DNA of 64,000 nt from assembly GCF_002939985.1 (NCBI RefSeq), contig NZ_MDFM01000014.1:30026-94025 (forward strand). The letters are read 5' to 3'. This DNA is from Xanthomonas hortorum pv. cynarae (GTDB taxonomy: Bacteria > Pseudomonadota > Gammaproteobacteria > Xanthomonadales > Xanthomonadaceae). The translations under genes and the position numbers were made by a program. The notes under the pieces were generated by a model, which was given only the letters and a program-made list of their open reading frames with translations, had not been told where the DNA came from and ran no database searches. Shown here piece by piece: positions 9,585-18,168 of the stretch; within the stretch, counting starts at the first letter, position 1, and each line of letters opens with the position of its first letter.

Positions 9585-9996
9585 CGGCAGGACGGGTTGG
9601 TGGCCCAGCATCCTGCCATGCGCGCGCAGGCGAGCACAGCCACGCGTTGGCCAGCCGTGACGTGGCACCAACAATCCGCGATGCCGTGCGGCGCGTTTTG
9701 CCTCGATGCGCGCAAGCGCGCGTCGCGCCCGACCTGGTCTGGTCTGGTCTGGTCTGGTCTGCACAACACGCTCCGGGCACCCCGGGGGTATCCTCGCCAC
9801 TGTTCATCCGGACCGCTGACATGCCACACGACTTGCACACACGCACCTACGCGCAGACGCAGCGCTGGAGTGCATCATCGCTGCCTGCAGGTATCGCAGA
9901 TGCCATCGCTCTCGCTGTTGCCGCGTGTCGCGCATCCATGCTGGCCGCTAGCGACGCGGGGCAGCGCCAGCTCCCCCATCGCGTGCGAGGCGCCGC
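9585..9996. other. Divergent intergenic region with short tandem repeat
   Basis: This 412-base gap lies between the mmuP start and the glyoxalase-fold gene. I find no supported gene. It carries a five-copy pentanucleotide repeat at 9736-9760 and must contain the mmuP promoter on the minus strand. I see no SAM-riboswitch-like structure by eye. Confidence 0.6.
9736..9760. repeat. Pentanucleotide tandem repeat (GGTCT)5
   Basis: Five perfect GGTCT units run head to tail, preceded by an imperfect unit (GACCT at 9731-9735). The array is 152-176 bases upstream of the mmuP start on its non-coding strand. Five-base units can change copy number by slippage. At this site any effect would be on promoter spacing rather than on reading frame. 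Confidence 0.9.
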
Positions 9997-10386
9997 ATGA
10001 TGCTCGCCGGCATTCACCACGTGGCAATCATCGCCGGCGACTATGCGCGCTCCAAGCAGTTCTATTGCGACGTCCTGGGTTTGCGCGTGCTCGCTGAGCA
10101 TTACCGGCAGCCGCGCGATTCATGGAAGCTGGATCTGGCGCTGCCCGACGGCGGCCAGATCGAGCTGTTTTCGTTTCCCGACGCACCGCTGCGCCCCAGC
10201 CGCCCGGAAGCGCGCGGGCTGCGTCATCTTGCCTTCCGGGTCGAGGCGCTGGACGCGGCCGTCGCGCATCTCAACGCGCACGGCGTGGCCACCGAAGACA
10301 TCCGCATCGACGAATACACCGGCCGCCGCTTCACCTTCTTCGCCGATCCGGACGACTTGCCGCTGGAGCTCTACGAAGTCGGTTGA
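9997..10386 (+). CDS. VOC (glyoxalase/bleomycin-resistance fold) family protein
   Basis: 129 residues forming one vicinal-oxygen-chelate domain of the GloA2/YaeR type. Candidate metal ligands are His in GIHHVAIIAGD (~residue 8), Glu in GQIELFSFPD (~52), His in LRHLAFRVEAL (~75) and Glu in LPLELYEVG (~125), the usual H/E/H/E pattern. It starts with two consecutive ATGs at 9997. The family includes lactoylglutathione-lyase-like and other small-molecule enzymes. Substrate is not assignable. It stands alone between the mmuPM operon and the ABC system. Confidence 0.87.
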   Translation: MMLAGIHHVAIIAGDYARSKQFYCDVLGLRVLAEHYRQPRDSWKLDLALPDGGQIELFSFPDAPLRPSRPEARGLRHLAFRVEALDAAVAHLNAHGVATEDIRIDEYTGRRFTFFADPDDLPLELYEVG

Positions 10387-10593
10387 ACAGCAGACCCGGC
10401 AGGTTCGGTCACATCTGCCACGGAGGCACGTCGAAGAGTCAGAGCGATCAACAAAGCTACTGCGCGGCCGCCAGGCGGGCGCTCGGTATGTTTTGTTAGC
10501 CGCTGGTAGTCGATGGTCGCTGTGACTTTCGGCGGATGCGGCAATGCGGTAACGCCATGAAGATCGAACCACACCAGGACACAGGAACCGTAC

Positions 10594-11487
10594 ATGCTGC
10601 AGATCCGTGCATTGTCCAAGACCTACGCCAATGGCGTGCATGCGCTGCAAGGCGTCACCCTCGACATTCCTCGCGGCATGTTCGGCTTGCTGGGCCCAAA
10701 CGGCGCCGGCAAGTCGTCGTTGATGCGCACGCTGGCCACGCTGCAGGAGCCCGATTCGGGTAGCGTCAGCTTGACCGGCGCCGACGGCAGCAGCATCGAT
10801 GTGCTCACCGACAAGGACGCCTTACGCCGCCGGCTGGGCTATCTGCCGCAGGATTTCGGTGTGTACCCGAAGGTCAGCGCGCTGGACATGCTCGATCACT
10901 TCGCCGTGCTCAAGGGGCTGAGCCATCGCGGCCAGCGCAAGGAGGTGGTCGAGCGGCTGTTGCAGCAAGTGAATCTGTGGGACGCACGCAAGCGCAAGCT
11001 CGGCACCTATTCCGGCGGCATGCGGCAACGCTTCGGCATTGCGCAGGCGCTGCTGGGCAACCCGCAATTGGTCATCGTCGATGAGCCGACGGCCGGGCTG
11101 GATCCGGAAGAGCGCAATCGCTTTCTCAATCTGCTGGCCGAAATCGGCGAGAACGTGGTGGTGATCCTGTCCACCCACATCGTCGAAGACGTCACCGACC
11201 TGTGCCCGACGATGGCCATCATGAACAAGGGCCAGGTGTTGCTGACCGGGCGGCCCGCCGATGCGATCGACATGCTGCAGCAGCAGGTCTGGCGCAAACA
11301 GGTCGCCAAGCAGGCGCTGCCCGATTACGAGGCACGTTTCACCGTGCTGTCCACGCGCCTGATTGCCGGGCATCCGGTGATCCACGTGTTCAGTGCCGAC
11401 TGCCCGGAGCCGGGTTTCGAACAGGTCGCTCCCGATCTTGAGGATGTCTATTTCCAGCGCCTGCGCAAGCAAGCGCTGGCTGCCTGA
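10594..11487 (+). CDS. ABC transporter ATP-binding protein
   Basis: 297 residues. Walker A is LGPNGAGKS (~33-41), the signature YSGGMRQR is at 139-146, Walker B is LVIVDEPTAGLD (159-170), and the switch histidine is in STHIVEDV (~195). The start is preceded by AGGAACC spacing. The gene is followed 12 bases later by a giant ABC-2 type permease fused to an aminopeptidase domain, so the two almost certainly form one transporter. This resembles gene pairs in other bacteria in which a CcmA-like ATPase accompanies an ABC-2/M1 fusion. Substrate unknown. Confidence 0.93.
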   Translation: MLQIRALSKTYANGVHALQGVTLDIPRGMFGLLGPNGAGKSSLMRTLATLQEPDSGSVSLTGADGSSIDVLTDKDALRRRLGYLPQDFGVYPKVSALDMLDHFAVLKGLSHRGQRKEVVERLLQQVNLWDARKRKLGTYSGGMRQRFGIAQALLGNPQLVIVDEPTAGLDPEERNRFLNLLAEIGENVVVILSTHIVEDVTDLCPTMAIMNKGQVLLTGRPADAIDMLQQQVWRKQVAKQALPDYEARFTVLSTRLIAGHPVIHVFSADCPEPGFEQVAPDLEDVYFQRLRKQALAA

Positions 11488-11499
11488 CGGAGCGCTGCG

Positions 11500-14400
11500 A
11501 TGATCCTGGCGTTCCTGCGCTTCGAGCTGCGCGAACAACTGCGCTCGCCCTTCCTGTGGCTGCTGGCTGCGCTGTATGCCTTGCTGGCATTTGCCGCACT
11601 GTCCAGCGATGCGGTGCAGATCGGTGGCGGCATCGGCAACGTGCTGCGCAATGCGCCGACCGTGATCGCTACGCTGCTGGGGCTTTTCAGCCTGCTCGGT
11701 CTGCTGGTGATCACCCTGTTCGTCAGCAATGCCTTGCTGCGCGACTTCGACCTGGGCACTGCCGAGCTGGTGTTTTCCACACCGGTGCGGCGGCGCGACT
11801 ATCTGCTTGGCCGCATCGGCGCGGCGCTGATCGCCGGCATGGTGATGTACGTGGTGATCGCGCTGGGCATGTTCGCGGCGCAATTCATGCCGTGGATCGA
11901 TCAGGCACGGCTCGGCCCGGTCGCAGTGCTGCCCTATCTGTGGTCGTTGCTGGTGCTGGTGCTGCCCAATCTGCTGTTAACCACCGCGCTGCTGTCGGTG
12001 CTGGCGGTGACCACGCGCAGCATCCTGTGGGTCTATATCGGCGTGATCGTGTTCTTCGTGCTGTATGGCGTGAGCCGTGCGCTGATGGCCGATCTGGACA
12101 ACGTGTGGATCGCCACGCTGTCCGACCCGCTCGGCATCCGCGCGTTGTCGCAGACGCTGCGCTACTGGTCGGTGGACCAGCGCAATCACCAGTTGCCGCC
12201 ACTGACAGGTTATCTGCTCGCCAATCGCGCGGTGTGGTTAGGCATGAGCGGCATGTTGTTCGCCGCCACCTTCGCGCTGTTCCGCACCGAGCGCAGCGGC
12301 ACGCGTCGGCGCCGTGGCGCTGGCGCGATTGCACCTGCCGATACGGCGCCCACCAGCACACGCGTCACCACCACGCGCCTGACGGTCACACCGAGCTTCG
12401 GCGTGGCCACCGCCTGGAAGCAGCTGCTGCGGCAGATCCGCTTCGACACGTTGGGCGTGCTGCGCAGTGCGCCGTTCGTGGTGCTGTTGCTGCTGGGCCT
12501 GGCCAACTTCATCCCGACCGCCTTGTTCAATTCGCGCAATTACGGCACCGCCGTGCTGCCGGTGACCTCGTTGATGCTGGAGGCGCTGCAGAACAGCTAC
12601 AGCTTTCTGCTGATCATCGTGGTGCTGTTCTATGCCGGCGAGCTGGTGTGGAAAGAGCGCAGCAACCGCATCGACGGCATCACCGACGCGATGCCGGTCC
12701 CGGATTGGGTGCCGCTACTCGGCAAATTCGTCGCTTTGCTGGCGGTGATCGCCAGCTTCCAGCTCGCCGGTGCGCTGACCTCGATCGCGCTGCAGCTTGG
12801 CCGTGGCTACACAAGCATCGAACCGCTGCTGTATCTCAAGACCCTGGCACTGGGCTCGGTGCTGTACGTGCTGATGGGCGGCATGGCCTTGGCGCTGCAG
12901 GTACTGAGCAACAACAAGTTCGTCGGCTATGCGCTGCTGATGCTGGTGTTGATCGGGCAATCGGTGCTGTCGATGCTCGACTACACCCAGAACCTCTACA
13001 CCTTCGGCGGCTGGCCCAACGCACCGTATTCGGACATGAACGGCTACGGGCACTTTTTGCCCGGCCAGTTGTGGTTTCAGGGCTACTGGGGCGTGTTCCT
13101 GCTGGCCTTGCTGTTGCTGTCCTCGGCATTCTGGCCGCGCGGCGTGGGCCACGGGTTGCGACAGCGTGTGCGGCTGGCGTTGCGGCGTTTGCGCAGCCCG
13201 ACCGGCGCGGCATTGGCGGCCAGCCTGCTCGGCTTCGCGGCGATCGGCGGCTGGCTGTACTGGAACACCAACGTCTACAACAGCTTCCTGTCGCCGGAAC
13301 AGCGGCTGGACCTGCAGGCGCGCTACGAGCGCGATTACCGCAAGTACAAGGATCTGCCGCAGCCGCGCATCGTCGCGATCGACAACCATGTCGATCTGCA
13401 TCCAGAAACCCAGTCGGTCGTCATCGATGCCACCTGGACAGTGCGCAACACCCACACCGCGCCGATCAGCGAGGTGCACATCGGCATGCAAGGCCGCACT
13501 GGCGACCGCAGCCTGGTAAAGGTGGATCTAGGCGGGCAGACCCTGACCACGCACGACGTCCCGGCCGGCTACCGCATCTATCGCCTGCAAAAGCCGCTGC
13601 AACCTGGCGAAGAGCGCGTGTTCCGCTTCCGCGTGGACCAGCATCCGCACGGCCTCACCGCCGAACAGGCGCAAACCGAACTGGTCGCCAACGGCAGCTT
13701 TTTCAACAATACCCTGCTGCCCTGGTTCGGCTACAACACGCAGACCGAGATCACCGACCGCAACGACCGCCGCAAGCGCGGCCTGGGCGAACCCACGCGC
13801 ATGCCCAAGCTGGAAGATCAGGCCGCGCGTGCCAACAGCTACGTCAGCAACGAGGCCGACTGGCTCGGTTTTGCCAGCACCGTCTGCACCGCACCGGATC
13901 AGATCGCCCTGGCACCGGGCTATCTGCAGAAAGAATTCCAACGCGATGGCAGGCGCTGCTTCCGCTACGTGATGGACCGCCCGATGCTCAACTTCTACGC
14001 CTACCTGTCGGCACGCTGGGAAGTGCGCAAGGCGCGTTACAAGAACATCCCGATCGAAATCTATTACGACCCCAAGCACCCATACAACGTGCAACGCATG
14101 ATCGAGAGCGTGCAGAAATCGCTGGCCTATTACGAAGCCAATTTCAGCCCGTATCAGCACCATCAGGTGCGCATCATCGAGTTCCCCGGCTACGCGCGAT
14201 TTGCACAGTCGTTCGCCAACACCATTCCCTACTCCGAGTCGATCGGCTTCATTGCCGATCTGCGCGACAAGAACGATATCGACTACGTGTTCTATGTCAC
14301 CGCCCACGAAGTGGCGCATCAATGGTGGGCGCATCAGGTGATCGGCGCGAACGTGCAAGGCGCCACCATGCTGTCGGAATCGCTGGCGCAGTATTCGGCG

Positions 14401-15090
14401 TTGATGGTGATGGAACGCGAGTACGGACGCGCCCACATGCGGCGCTTTCTCAAGTACGAACTGGACCGCTATCTGGAAGGCCGTGGCGGCGAAACCATCG
14501 AGGAATTGCCGCTGTATCGCGTGGAAGACCAGCAATACATCCACTACCGCAAGGGCTCGCTGGCGTTTTACCGGCTGCGCGAAGAGATCGGTGAGCAGGC
14601 GCTCAACCGCGCGTTGCAGCGCTTCCTGGCCGCCAAGGCGTTCGAACAACCGCCTTACACCACCTCGGCCGAGCTGCTGCAGACCATTCGGGCCGAGGCA
14701 CGCCCGGACCAGCAAGGGCTGATCACCGACCTGTTCGAGAAGATCACCTTCTACGACAACCGCGTGGTGAGCGCACAGGCACGCAAGCGCCCGGATGGAC
14801 GCTATGAGGTCACCGTGCAGACGCATGCGGCCAAGTTGCAGGCCGACGGCAAGGGCAAGGAGCACGCGGTGCCGTTGGACGACTGGATCGAGGTGGCGAT
14901 CTATGGGAAGGCCGCTGGCAAGGACGCGCAAGCACCGGTGCTGTATCTACAGCGTCAGCACATCACCAGCGTCGCGCCGAGTTTCACGGTCACGGTCGAC
15001 GGCCTGCCTGCGGAAGCCGGCTTCGACCCCGACAACAAACTGATCGACCGCGTGCCGGCGGACAACCGCAAGCAGGTGACGCTGCAATAG
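11500..15090 (+). CDS. ABC-2 permease fused to M1 family aminopeptidase domain
   Basis: 1196 residues. Residues ~1-590 hold two blocks of six or so membrane helices each (MILAFLRFELREQLRSPF start; second block from ~330, RFDTLGVLRSAPFVVLLLLG). Residues ~600-1196 are a predicted periplasmic M1-type peptidase domain with HEVAH at 936-940 and a downstream Glu at ~960 (MLSESLAQYSAL). The spacing from the last motif His to that Glu is 19 residues by my count, against 18 in classic M1 enzymes. A GAMEN exopeptidase motif is not obvious; the equivalent region reads NTIPYSESIGF. It is paired with the ATPase just upstream. The likely job is membrane export or remodelling coupled to peptide processing. 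Function not established. Confidence 0.9.
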   Translation: MILAFLRFELREQLRSPFLWLLAALYALLAFAALSSDAVQIGGGIGNVLRNAPTVIATLLGLFSLLGLLVITLFVSNALLRDFDLGTAELVFSTPVRRRDYLLGRIGAALIAGMVMYVVIALGMFAAQFMPWIDQARLGPVAVLPYLWSLLVLVLPNLLLTTALLSVLAVTTRSILWVYIGVIVFFVLYGVSRALMADLDNVWIATLSDPLGIRALSQTLRYWSVDQRNHQLPPLTGYLLANRAVWLGMSGMLFAATFALFRTERSGTRRRRGAGAIAPADTAPTSTRVTTTRLTVTPSFGVATAWKQLLRQIRFDTLGVLRSAPFVVLLLLGLANFIPTALFNSRNYGTAVLPVTSLMLEALQNSYSFLLIIVVLFYAGELVWKERSNRIDGITDAMPVPDWVPLLGKFVALLAVIASFQLAGALTSIALQLGRGYTSIEPLLYLKTLALGSVLYVLMGGMALALQVLSNNKFVGYALLMLVLIGQSVLSMLDYTQNLYTFGGWPNAPYSDMNGYGHFLPGQLWFQGYWGVFLLALLLLSSAFWPRGVGHGLRQRVRLALRRLRSPTGAALAASLLGFAAIGGWLYWNTNVYNSFLSPEQRLDLQARYERDYRKYKDLPQPRIVAIDNHVDLHPETQSVVIDATWTVRNTHTAPISEVHIGMQGRTGDRSLVKVDLGGQTLTTHDVPAGYRIYRLQKPLQPGEERVFRFRVDQHPHGLTAEQAQTELVANGSFFNNTLLPWFGYNTQTEITDRNDRRKRGLGEPTRMPKLEDQAARANSYVSNEADWLGFASTVCTAPDQIALAPGYLQKEFQRDGRRCFRYVMDRPMLNFYAYLSARWEVRKARYKNIPIEIYYDPKHPYNVQRMIESVQKSLAYYEANFSPYQHHQVRIIEFPGYARFAQSFANTIPYSESIGFIADLRDKNDIDYVFYVTAHEVAHQWWAHQVIGANVQGATMLSESLAQYSALMVMEREYGRAHMRRFLKYELDRYLEGRGGETIEELPLYRVEDQQYIHYRKGSLAFYRLREEIGEQALNRALQRFLAAKAFEQPPYTTSAELLQTIRAEARPDQQGLITDLFEKITFYDNRVVSAQARKRPDGRYEVTVQTHAAKLQADGKGKEHAVPLDDWIEVAIYGKAAGKDAQAPVLYLQRQHITSVAPSFTVTVDGLPAEAGFDPDNKLIDRVPADNRKQVTLQ

Positions 15091-15195
15091 CCGAATGAAC
15101 GCATGCCGCAGCGCGTCTTTCCGCGACCATACTCCACGGTATACATTGCGATCAGGCCGCCGACGGCGGCCACAGCAATCCCTGGGAGGGGACAC

Positions 15196-15645
15196 ATGCG
15201 CAAGACCTTCAAGACCCTGATGCTGGCACTGCCGCTGGCTGCGGCCTCGCTGCTGGCCCAGGCCGCCGACTCGCCGGTAGGCCGCTGGAAGACCATCGAC
15301 GACGAGACCGGCAAGCCCAAGTCGGTGGTGCAGATCGAACAAACCGGCAACGGCACGCTGAGCGGCAAGGTGGTGGACATCCTGCAATCGGACAAGGGCC
15401 CGAACCCGCTCTGCGACAAATGCGATGGCGCCCAGAAAGGCAAGCCGATCAAGGGCATGACCATCCTGTGGGGCCTCAAGCCCGACGGCACCGCGGTGTG
15501 GAGCGGCGGCTCGGTGCTCGACCCGGCCAAGGGCAAGACCTACAAGGCCAAGGTCACCCTGACCGACGGCGGCAAGAAGCTGCAGATGCGCGGCTATGTG
15601 GGTATCGAGGCGCTGGGCCGCACTCAGACCTGGATTCGTGAATAG
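15196..15645 (+). CDS. DUF2147 domain-containing exported protein
   Basis: 149 residues. A GGGAGGGG ribosome site precedes the ATG at 15196, which opens a signal peptide (MRKTFKTLMLALPLAAASLLAQA, cleavage after AQA). The mature part is a single DUF2147 domain beginning SPVGRWKTIDDETGKPKS, with the conserved CDKCDGAQKGKPIKGM segment and GGSVLDPAKGKTY. The family is periplasmic and of unknown role, with a lipocalin-like beta structure suggested. A strong terminator follows at 15677. A small dyad (GGCCGCC/GGCGGCC, 15155-15171) lies in the presumed leader. Confidence 0.9.
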   Translation: MRKTFKTLMLALPLAAASLLAQAADSPVGRWKTIDDETGKPKSVVQIEQTGNGTLSGKVVDILQSDKGPNPLCDKCDGAQKGKPIKGMTILWGLKPDGTAVWSGGSVLDPAKGKTYKAKVTLTDGGKKLQMRGYVGIEALGRTQTWIRE

Positions 15646-15647
15646 CT

Positions 15648-15668
15648 GGATTGGGGATTGGGGATTCG
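15648..15668 (+). repeat. GGGATT-type dispersed repeat
   Basis: Heptamer-like iterations of ATTGGGG ending in GGATTCG. The inverted partner, CGAATCCCCAATC and more, lies at 15818-15848, so the pair brackets the space between the DUF2147 gene and metG. The same arrangement recurs downstream of metG (17989-18010 and 18135-18163). Confidence 0.85.
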
Positions 15669-15676
15669 CAAGAGCG

Positions 15677-15700
15677 GGCGTCCTTCGGGGCGCCTTTTTT
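15677..15700 (+). terminator. Rho-independent terminator after DUF2147 gene
   Basis: The stem GGCGTCC / GGGCGCC has one G-U pair and closes a TTCG tetraloop, followed directly by six T residues. It sits 32 bases after the DUF2147 stop codon. Confidence 0.9.
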
Positions 15701-15817
15701 GTGCGTCGGCGATTTTTTAGGGGGCTTGTTCTATTGGGCGGGATCATCGGCTGCTGGTGCCGCAGCGATGGCTGACGCCGCGCGTCTGGACAGGCAGGCG
15801 ACCTGATCCTGCTTTGA

Positions 15818-15848
15818 CGAATCCCCAATCTCCCAGCCCCAATCCCGG
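15818..15848 (-). repeat. GGGATT-type dispersed repeat, inverted partner
   Basis: CGAATCCCCAATC followed by a degenerate second unit (CCAGCCCCAATCCCGG). It is the inverse of the copy at 15648-15668 and lies 47 bases before the metG start, so it is within or next to the metG promoter region. Confidence 0.75.
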
Positions 15849-15894
15849 CTCACGACTAATGCGATAATCGCCCGTCCCCCGCATTACGCCTGCC

Positions 15895-17985
15895 ATGACC
15901 CGCACCGCACTCGTCACCACCGCCCTGCCCTACGCCAACGGGCCGCTGCATCTTGGCCATCTGGTCGGCTATATCCAGGCCGACATCTGGGTGCGCGCGC
16001 GCCGCTTGCGCGGCGACAAGACCTGGTTCGTCTGCGCCGACGACACCCATGGCACGCCGATCATGCTCGCCGCCGAAAAGGCCGGGGTGACCCCGGAAGC
16101 CTTCATCGCCAACATCCAGGCCAGCCATGAGCGCGATTTCGCCGCGTTCGGGGTGACCTTCGATCATTACGATTCGACCAATTCGCCGGTCAATCGCGAG
16201 CTGACCGAGGCCTTCTACAGCAAGTTGGAAGCGGCCGGTCACATCAGCCGTCGCTCGGTGGCACAGTTTTACGACCCGGCCAAGGGCATGTTCCTGCCGG
16301 ATCGCTATATCAAGGGCATCTGCCCCAACTGCGGCAGCGCCGATCAATACGGCGACAACTGCGAGGTCTGCGGCGCCACTTATGCCCCGACCGAGCTGAA
16401 GGAGCCCAGGTCGGTGATCTCCGGCGCTACACCGGAACTGCGCGATTCGGAGCATTTCTTCTTCGAAGTGGGCCATTTCGACGGTTTCTTACGCGAGTGG
16501 CTGGCTGGCGATGTCGCACTGCCGGGCGTCAAGGCCAAGCTCAAGGAATGGCTGGACACCGAAGGCGGCTTGCGCGCGTGGGACATCTCGCGCGATGCGC
16601 CGTATTTCGGCTTCCAGATTCCCGGCCAGCCGGGCAAGTATTTCTACGTGTGGCTGGACGCGCCGATCGGCTACCTGTGCAGCTTCAAGACGCTGTGCGC
16701 ACAGATGGGCGAGGATTTCCAAGCGCATCTGGTCGCCGGCACGCAGACCGAGCTGCATCACTTCATCGGCAAGGACATCGTCAATTTCCACGGCCTGTTC
16801 TGGCCGGCGGTGCTGCACGGCACCGGCCATCGCGCGCCGACCCGGCTGCACGTCAACGGCTATCTGATGGTGGACGGCGCCAAGATGTCCAAGTCGCGCG
16901 GCACCTTCGTGATGGCGCGGACCTTCCTGGACGTGGGCCTGGAACCGGAAGCGCTGCGCTATTACTTCGCGGCCAAGTCCTCTGGCGGCGTGGATGATCT
17001 GGATCTGAATCTGGGCGATTTCGTCACGCGCGTGAACTCCGATCTGGTCGGCAAGTTCGTCAACCTTGCCAGCCGCTGCGCCGGCTTCATCGGCAAGCGC
17101 TTCGACGGCAAGCTGGCCGACACCCTGCCCGACCTTGCGCAATACGAGCGCTTCGTCGCCGCGTTGGCGCCGATCCGCGAGGCCTATGAGCGCAACGACG
17201 CGGCCAGCGCGATCCGCCAGACCATGGCGCTGGCCGACGAGGCCAACAAGTACATCGACGACACCAAGCCATGGGTGATCGCCAAGCAGGAAGGTGCCGA
17301 TGCGCAGCTGCAATCGGTATGCACGCAGGGTTTGAACCTGTTCCGTATTCTGGTCGCCGCACTCAAGCCGATCCTGCCGCGCACCTGCGCCGAGGCCGAG
17401 GCTTTCCTGTCGGCACCGATGACCAGCTGGGAAGACGTCGCGCGCCCGCTGACCGCACACACGATCCAGCCCTACACCGCCCTGTTCACCCGTATCGACC
17501 CCAAACTGATCGACGCCATGACCGACGCTTCAAAAGACACACTCGCCGCACCCGCAGCAGCACCCGCCGCAACCACCGCCAAACCCGCGCCGTCCAAGGC
17601 CGAGGCAAAGCCGGCAGCGCCTGCGAATCCCGAATCCCCAATCCCCAATCCCAGCCTCATCGGCATCGACGATTTCGCCAAGCTCGACCTGCGCATCGGC
17701 AAGGTGCTGGTGTGCGAATTCGTGGAAGGCTCCGACAAGCTGCTGCGCTTTGAACTGGACGCCGGCGAGCTGGGCAAGCGCCAGATCTTCTCGGGCATCC
17801 GCGCCAGCTACGGCGAACCGGAAACGCTGGTCGGCCGCAGTGTGGTGTTCATCGCCAACCTGGCCCCGCGCAAGATGCGCTTTGGCATCAGCGAAGGCAT
17901 GATTTTGTCGGCCGGCTTCGATGGCGGCGCGTTGGCGTTGCTGGATGCCGATGCGGGCGCGCAGCCGGGGATGCCGGTTCGGTGA
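15895..17985 (+). CDS. metG: Methionine--tRNA ligase
   Basis: 696 residues. The class I synthetase motif HLGH is at 19-22, KMSKS at 330-334, and a zinc site CPNC...CEVC at C143, C146, C156 and C159 marks the MetG1 type. The C-terminal EMAP/Arc1p-like tRNA-binding and dimerisation domain starts near residue 590 (IGIDDFAKLDLRIGKVL). The Ala/Pro/Lys-rich linker before it (~540-588) contains the residues ESPIPNPS, encoded by a copy of the GGGATT repeat on the opposite strand (17624-17652). No clear Shine-Dalgarno precedes the start. Charges tRNA-Met in the cytoplasm; essential. Confidence 0.97.
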   Translation: MTRTALVTTALPYANGPLHLGHLVGYIQADIWVRARRLRGDKTWFVCADDTHGTPIMLAAEKAGVTPEAFIANIQASHERDFAAFGVTFDHYDSTNSPVNRELTEAFYSKLEAAGHISRRSVAQFYDPAKGMFLPDRYIKGICPNCGSADQYGDNCEVCGATYAPTELKEPRSVISGATPELRDSEHFFFEVGHFDGFLREWLAGDVALPGVKAKLKEWLDTEGGLRAWDISRDAPYFGFQIPGQPGKYFYVWLDAPIGYLCSFKTLCAQMGEDFQAHLVAGTQTELHHFIGKDIVNFHGLFWPAVLHGTGHRAPTRLHVNGYLMVDGAKMSKSRGTFVMARTFLDVGLEPEALRYYFAAKSSGGVDDLDLNLGDFVTRVNSDLVGKFVNLASRCAGFIGKRFDGKLADTLPDLAQYERFVAALAPIREAYERNDAASAIRQTMALADEANKYIDDTKPWVIAKQEGADAQLQSVCTQGLNLFRILVAALKPILPRTCAEAEAFLSAPMTSWEDVARPLTAHTIQPYTALFTRIDPKLIDAMTDASKDTLAAPAAAPAATTAKPAPSKAEAKPAAPANPESPIPNPSLIGIDDFAKLDLRIGKVLVCEFVEGSDKLLRFELDAGELGKRQIFSGIRASYGEPETLVGRSVVFIANLAPRKMRFGISEGMILSAGFDGGALALLDADAGAQPGMPVR
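17624..17652 (-). repeat. GGGATT-type repeat inside metG linker
   Basis: CGAATCCC followed by iterations of AATCCCC, on the metG coding strand. It is read in frame as part of the linker between the anticodon-binding domain and the tRNA-binding domain. The copy is close in sequence to the intergenic copies on both sides of metG, so it probably inserted or expanded there without breaking the frame. Confidence 0.85.
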
Positions 17986-17988
17986 GGC

Positions 17989-18010
17989 GGGATTGGGGAT
18001 TGGGGATTCG
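17989..18010 (+). repeat. GGGATT-type dispersed repeat
   Basis: Three iterations of GGGATTG ending in GGATTCG, immediately after the metG stop. The inverted partner is at 18135-18163. The ~125 bases between them hold a partial second repeat, CCGCCCCTGCGGGGCACCTT and a following CTCCCGGTGGGAG dyad (about 18072-18104), of the kind common in intergenic DNA of this group. Confidence 0.85.
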
Positions 18011-18134
18011 TAAAAGCCGGAGCTGATTGTTGAGGAAGACCTGACACGAGTGCCTGGCCCGTACCCTCATCCGCCCCTGCGGGGCACCTTCTCCCGGTGG
18101 GAGAAAGAAAAACACCGCGTCTTTAACCAATCTC

Positions 18135-18163
18135 TAATCCCCAATCCCCAATCCCCAATCCCA
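18135..18163 (-). repeat. GGGATT-type repeat, inverted partner, abutting the HAD gene
   Basis: Four iterations of AATCCCC ending six bases before the ATG at 18169. The repeat therefore occupies the place where the ribosome site of the HAD phosphatase gene should be, and no Shine-Dalgarno sequence is visible. Confidence 0.85.
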
Positions 18164-18168
18164 GCCCC

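Noticed and set aside
9585-9996. A SAM or similar riboswitch upstream of mmuP
   Set aside because: No recognisable conserved core or terminator/anti-terminator pair is visible by eye. A covariance search (Infernal against Rfam) would be needed to decide.
11556-14594. A 1012-codon plus-strand frame overlapping the ABC permease-peptidase gene
   Set aside because: It is in another frame of the same strand, Arg/Ala/Gly-rich, with none of the membrane or peptidase motifs.
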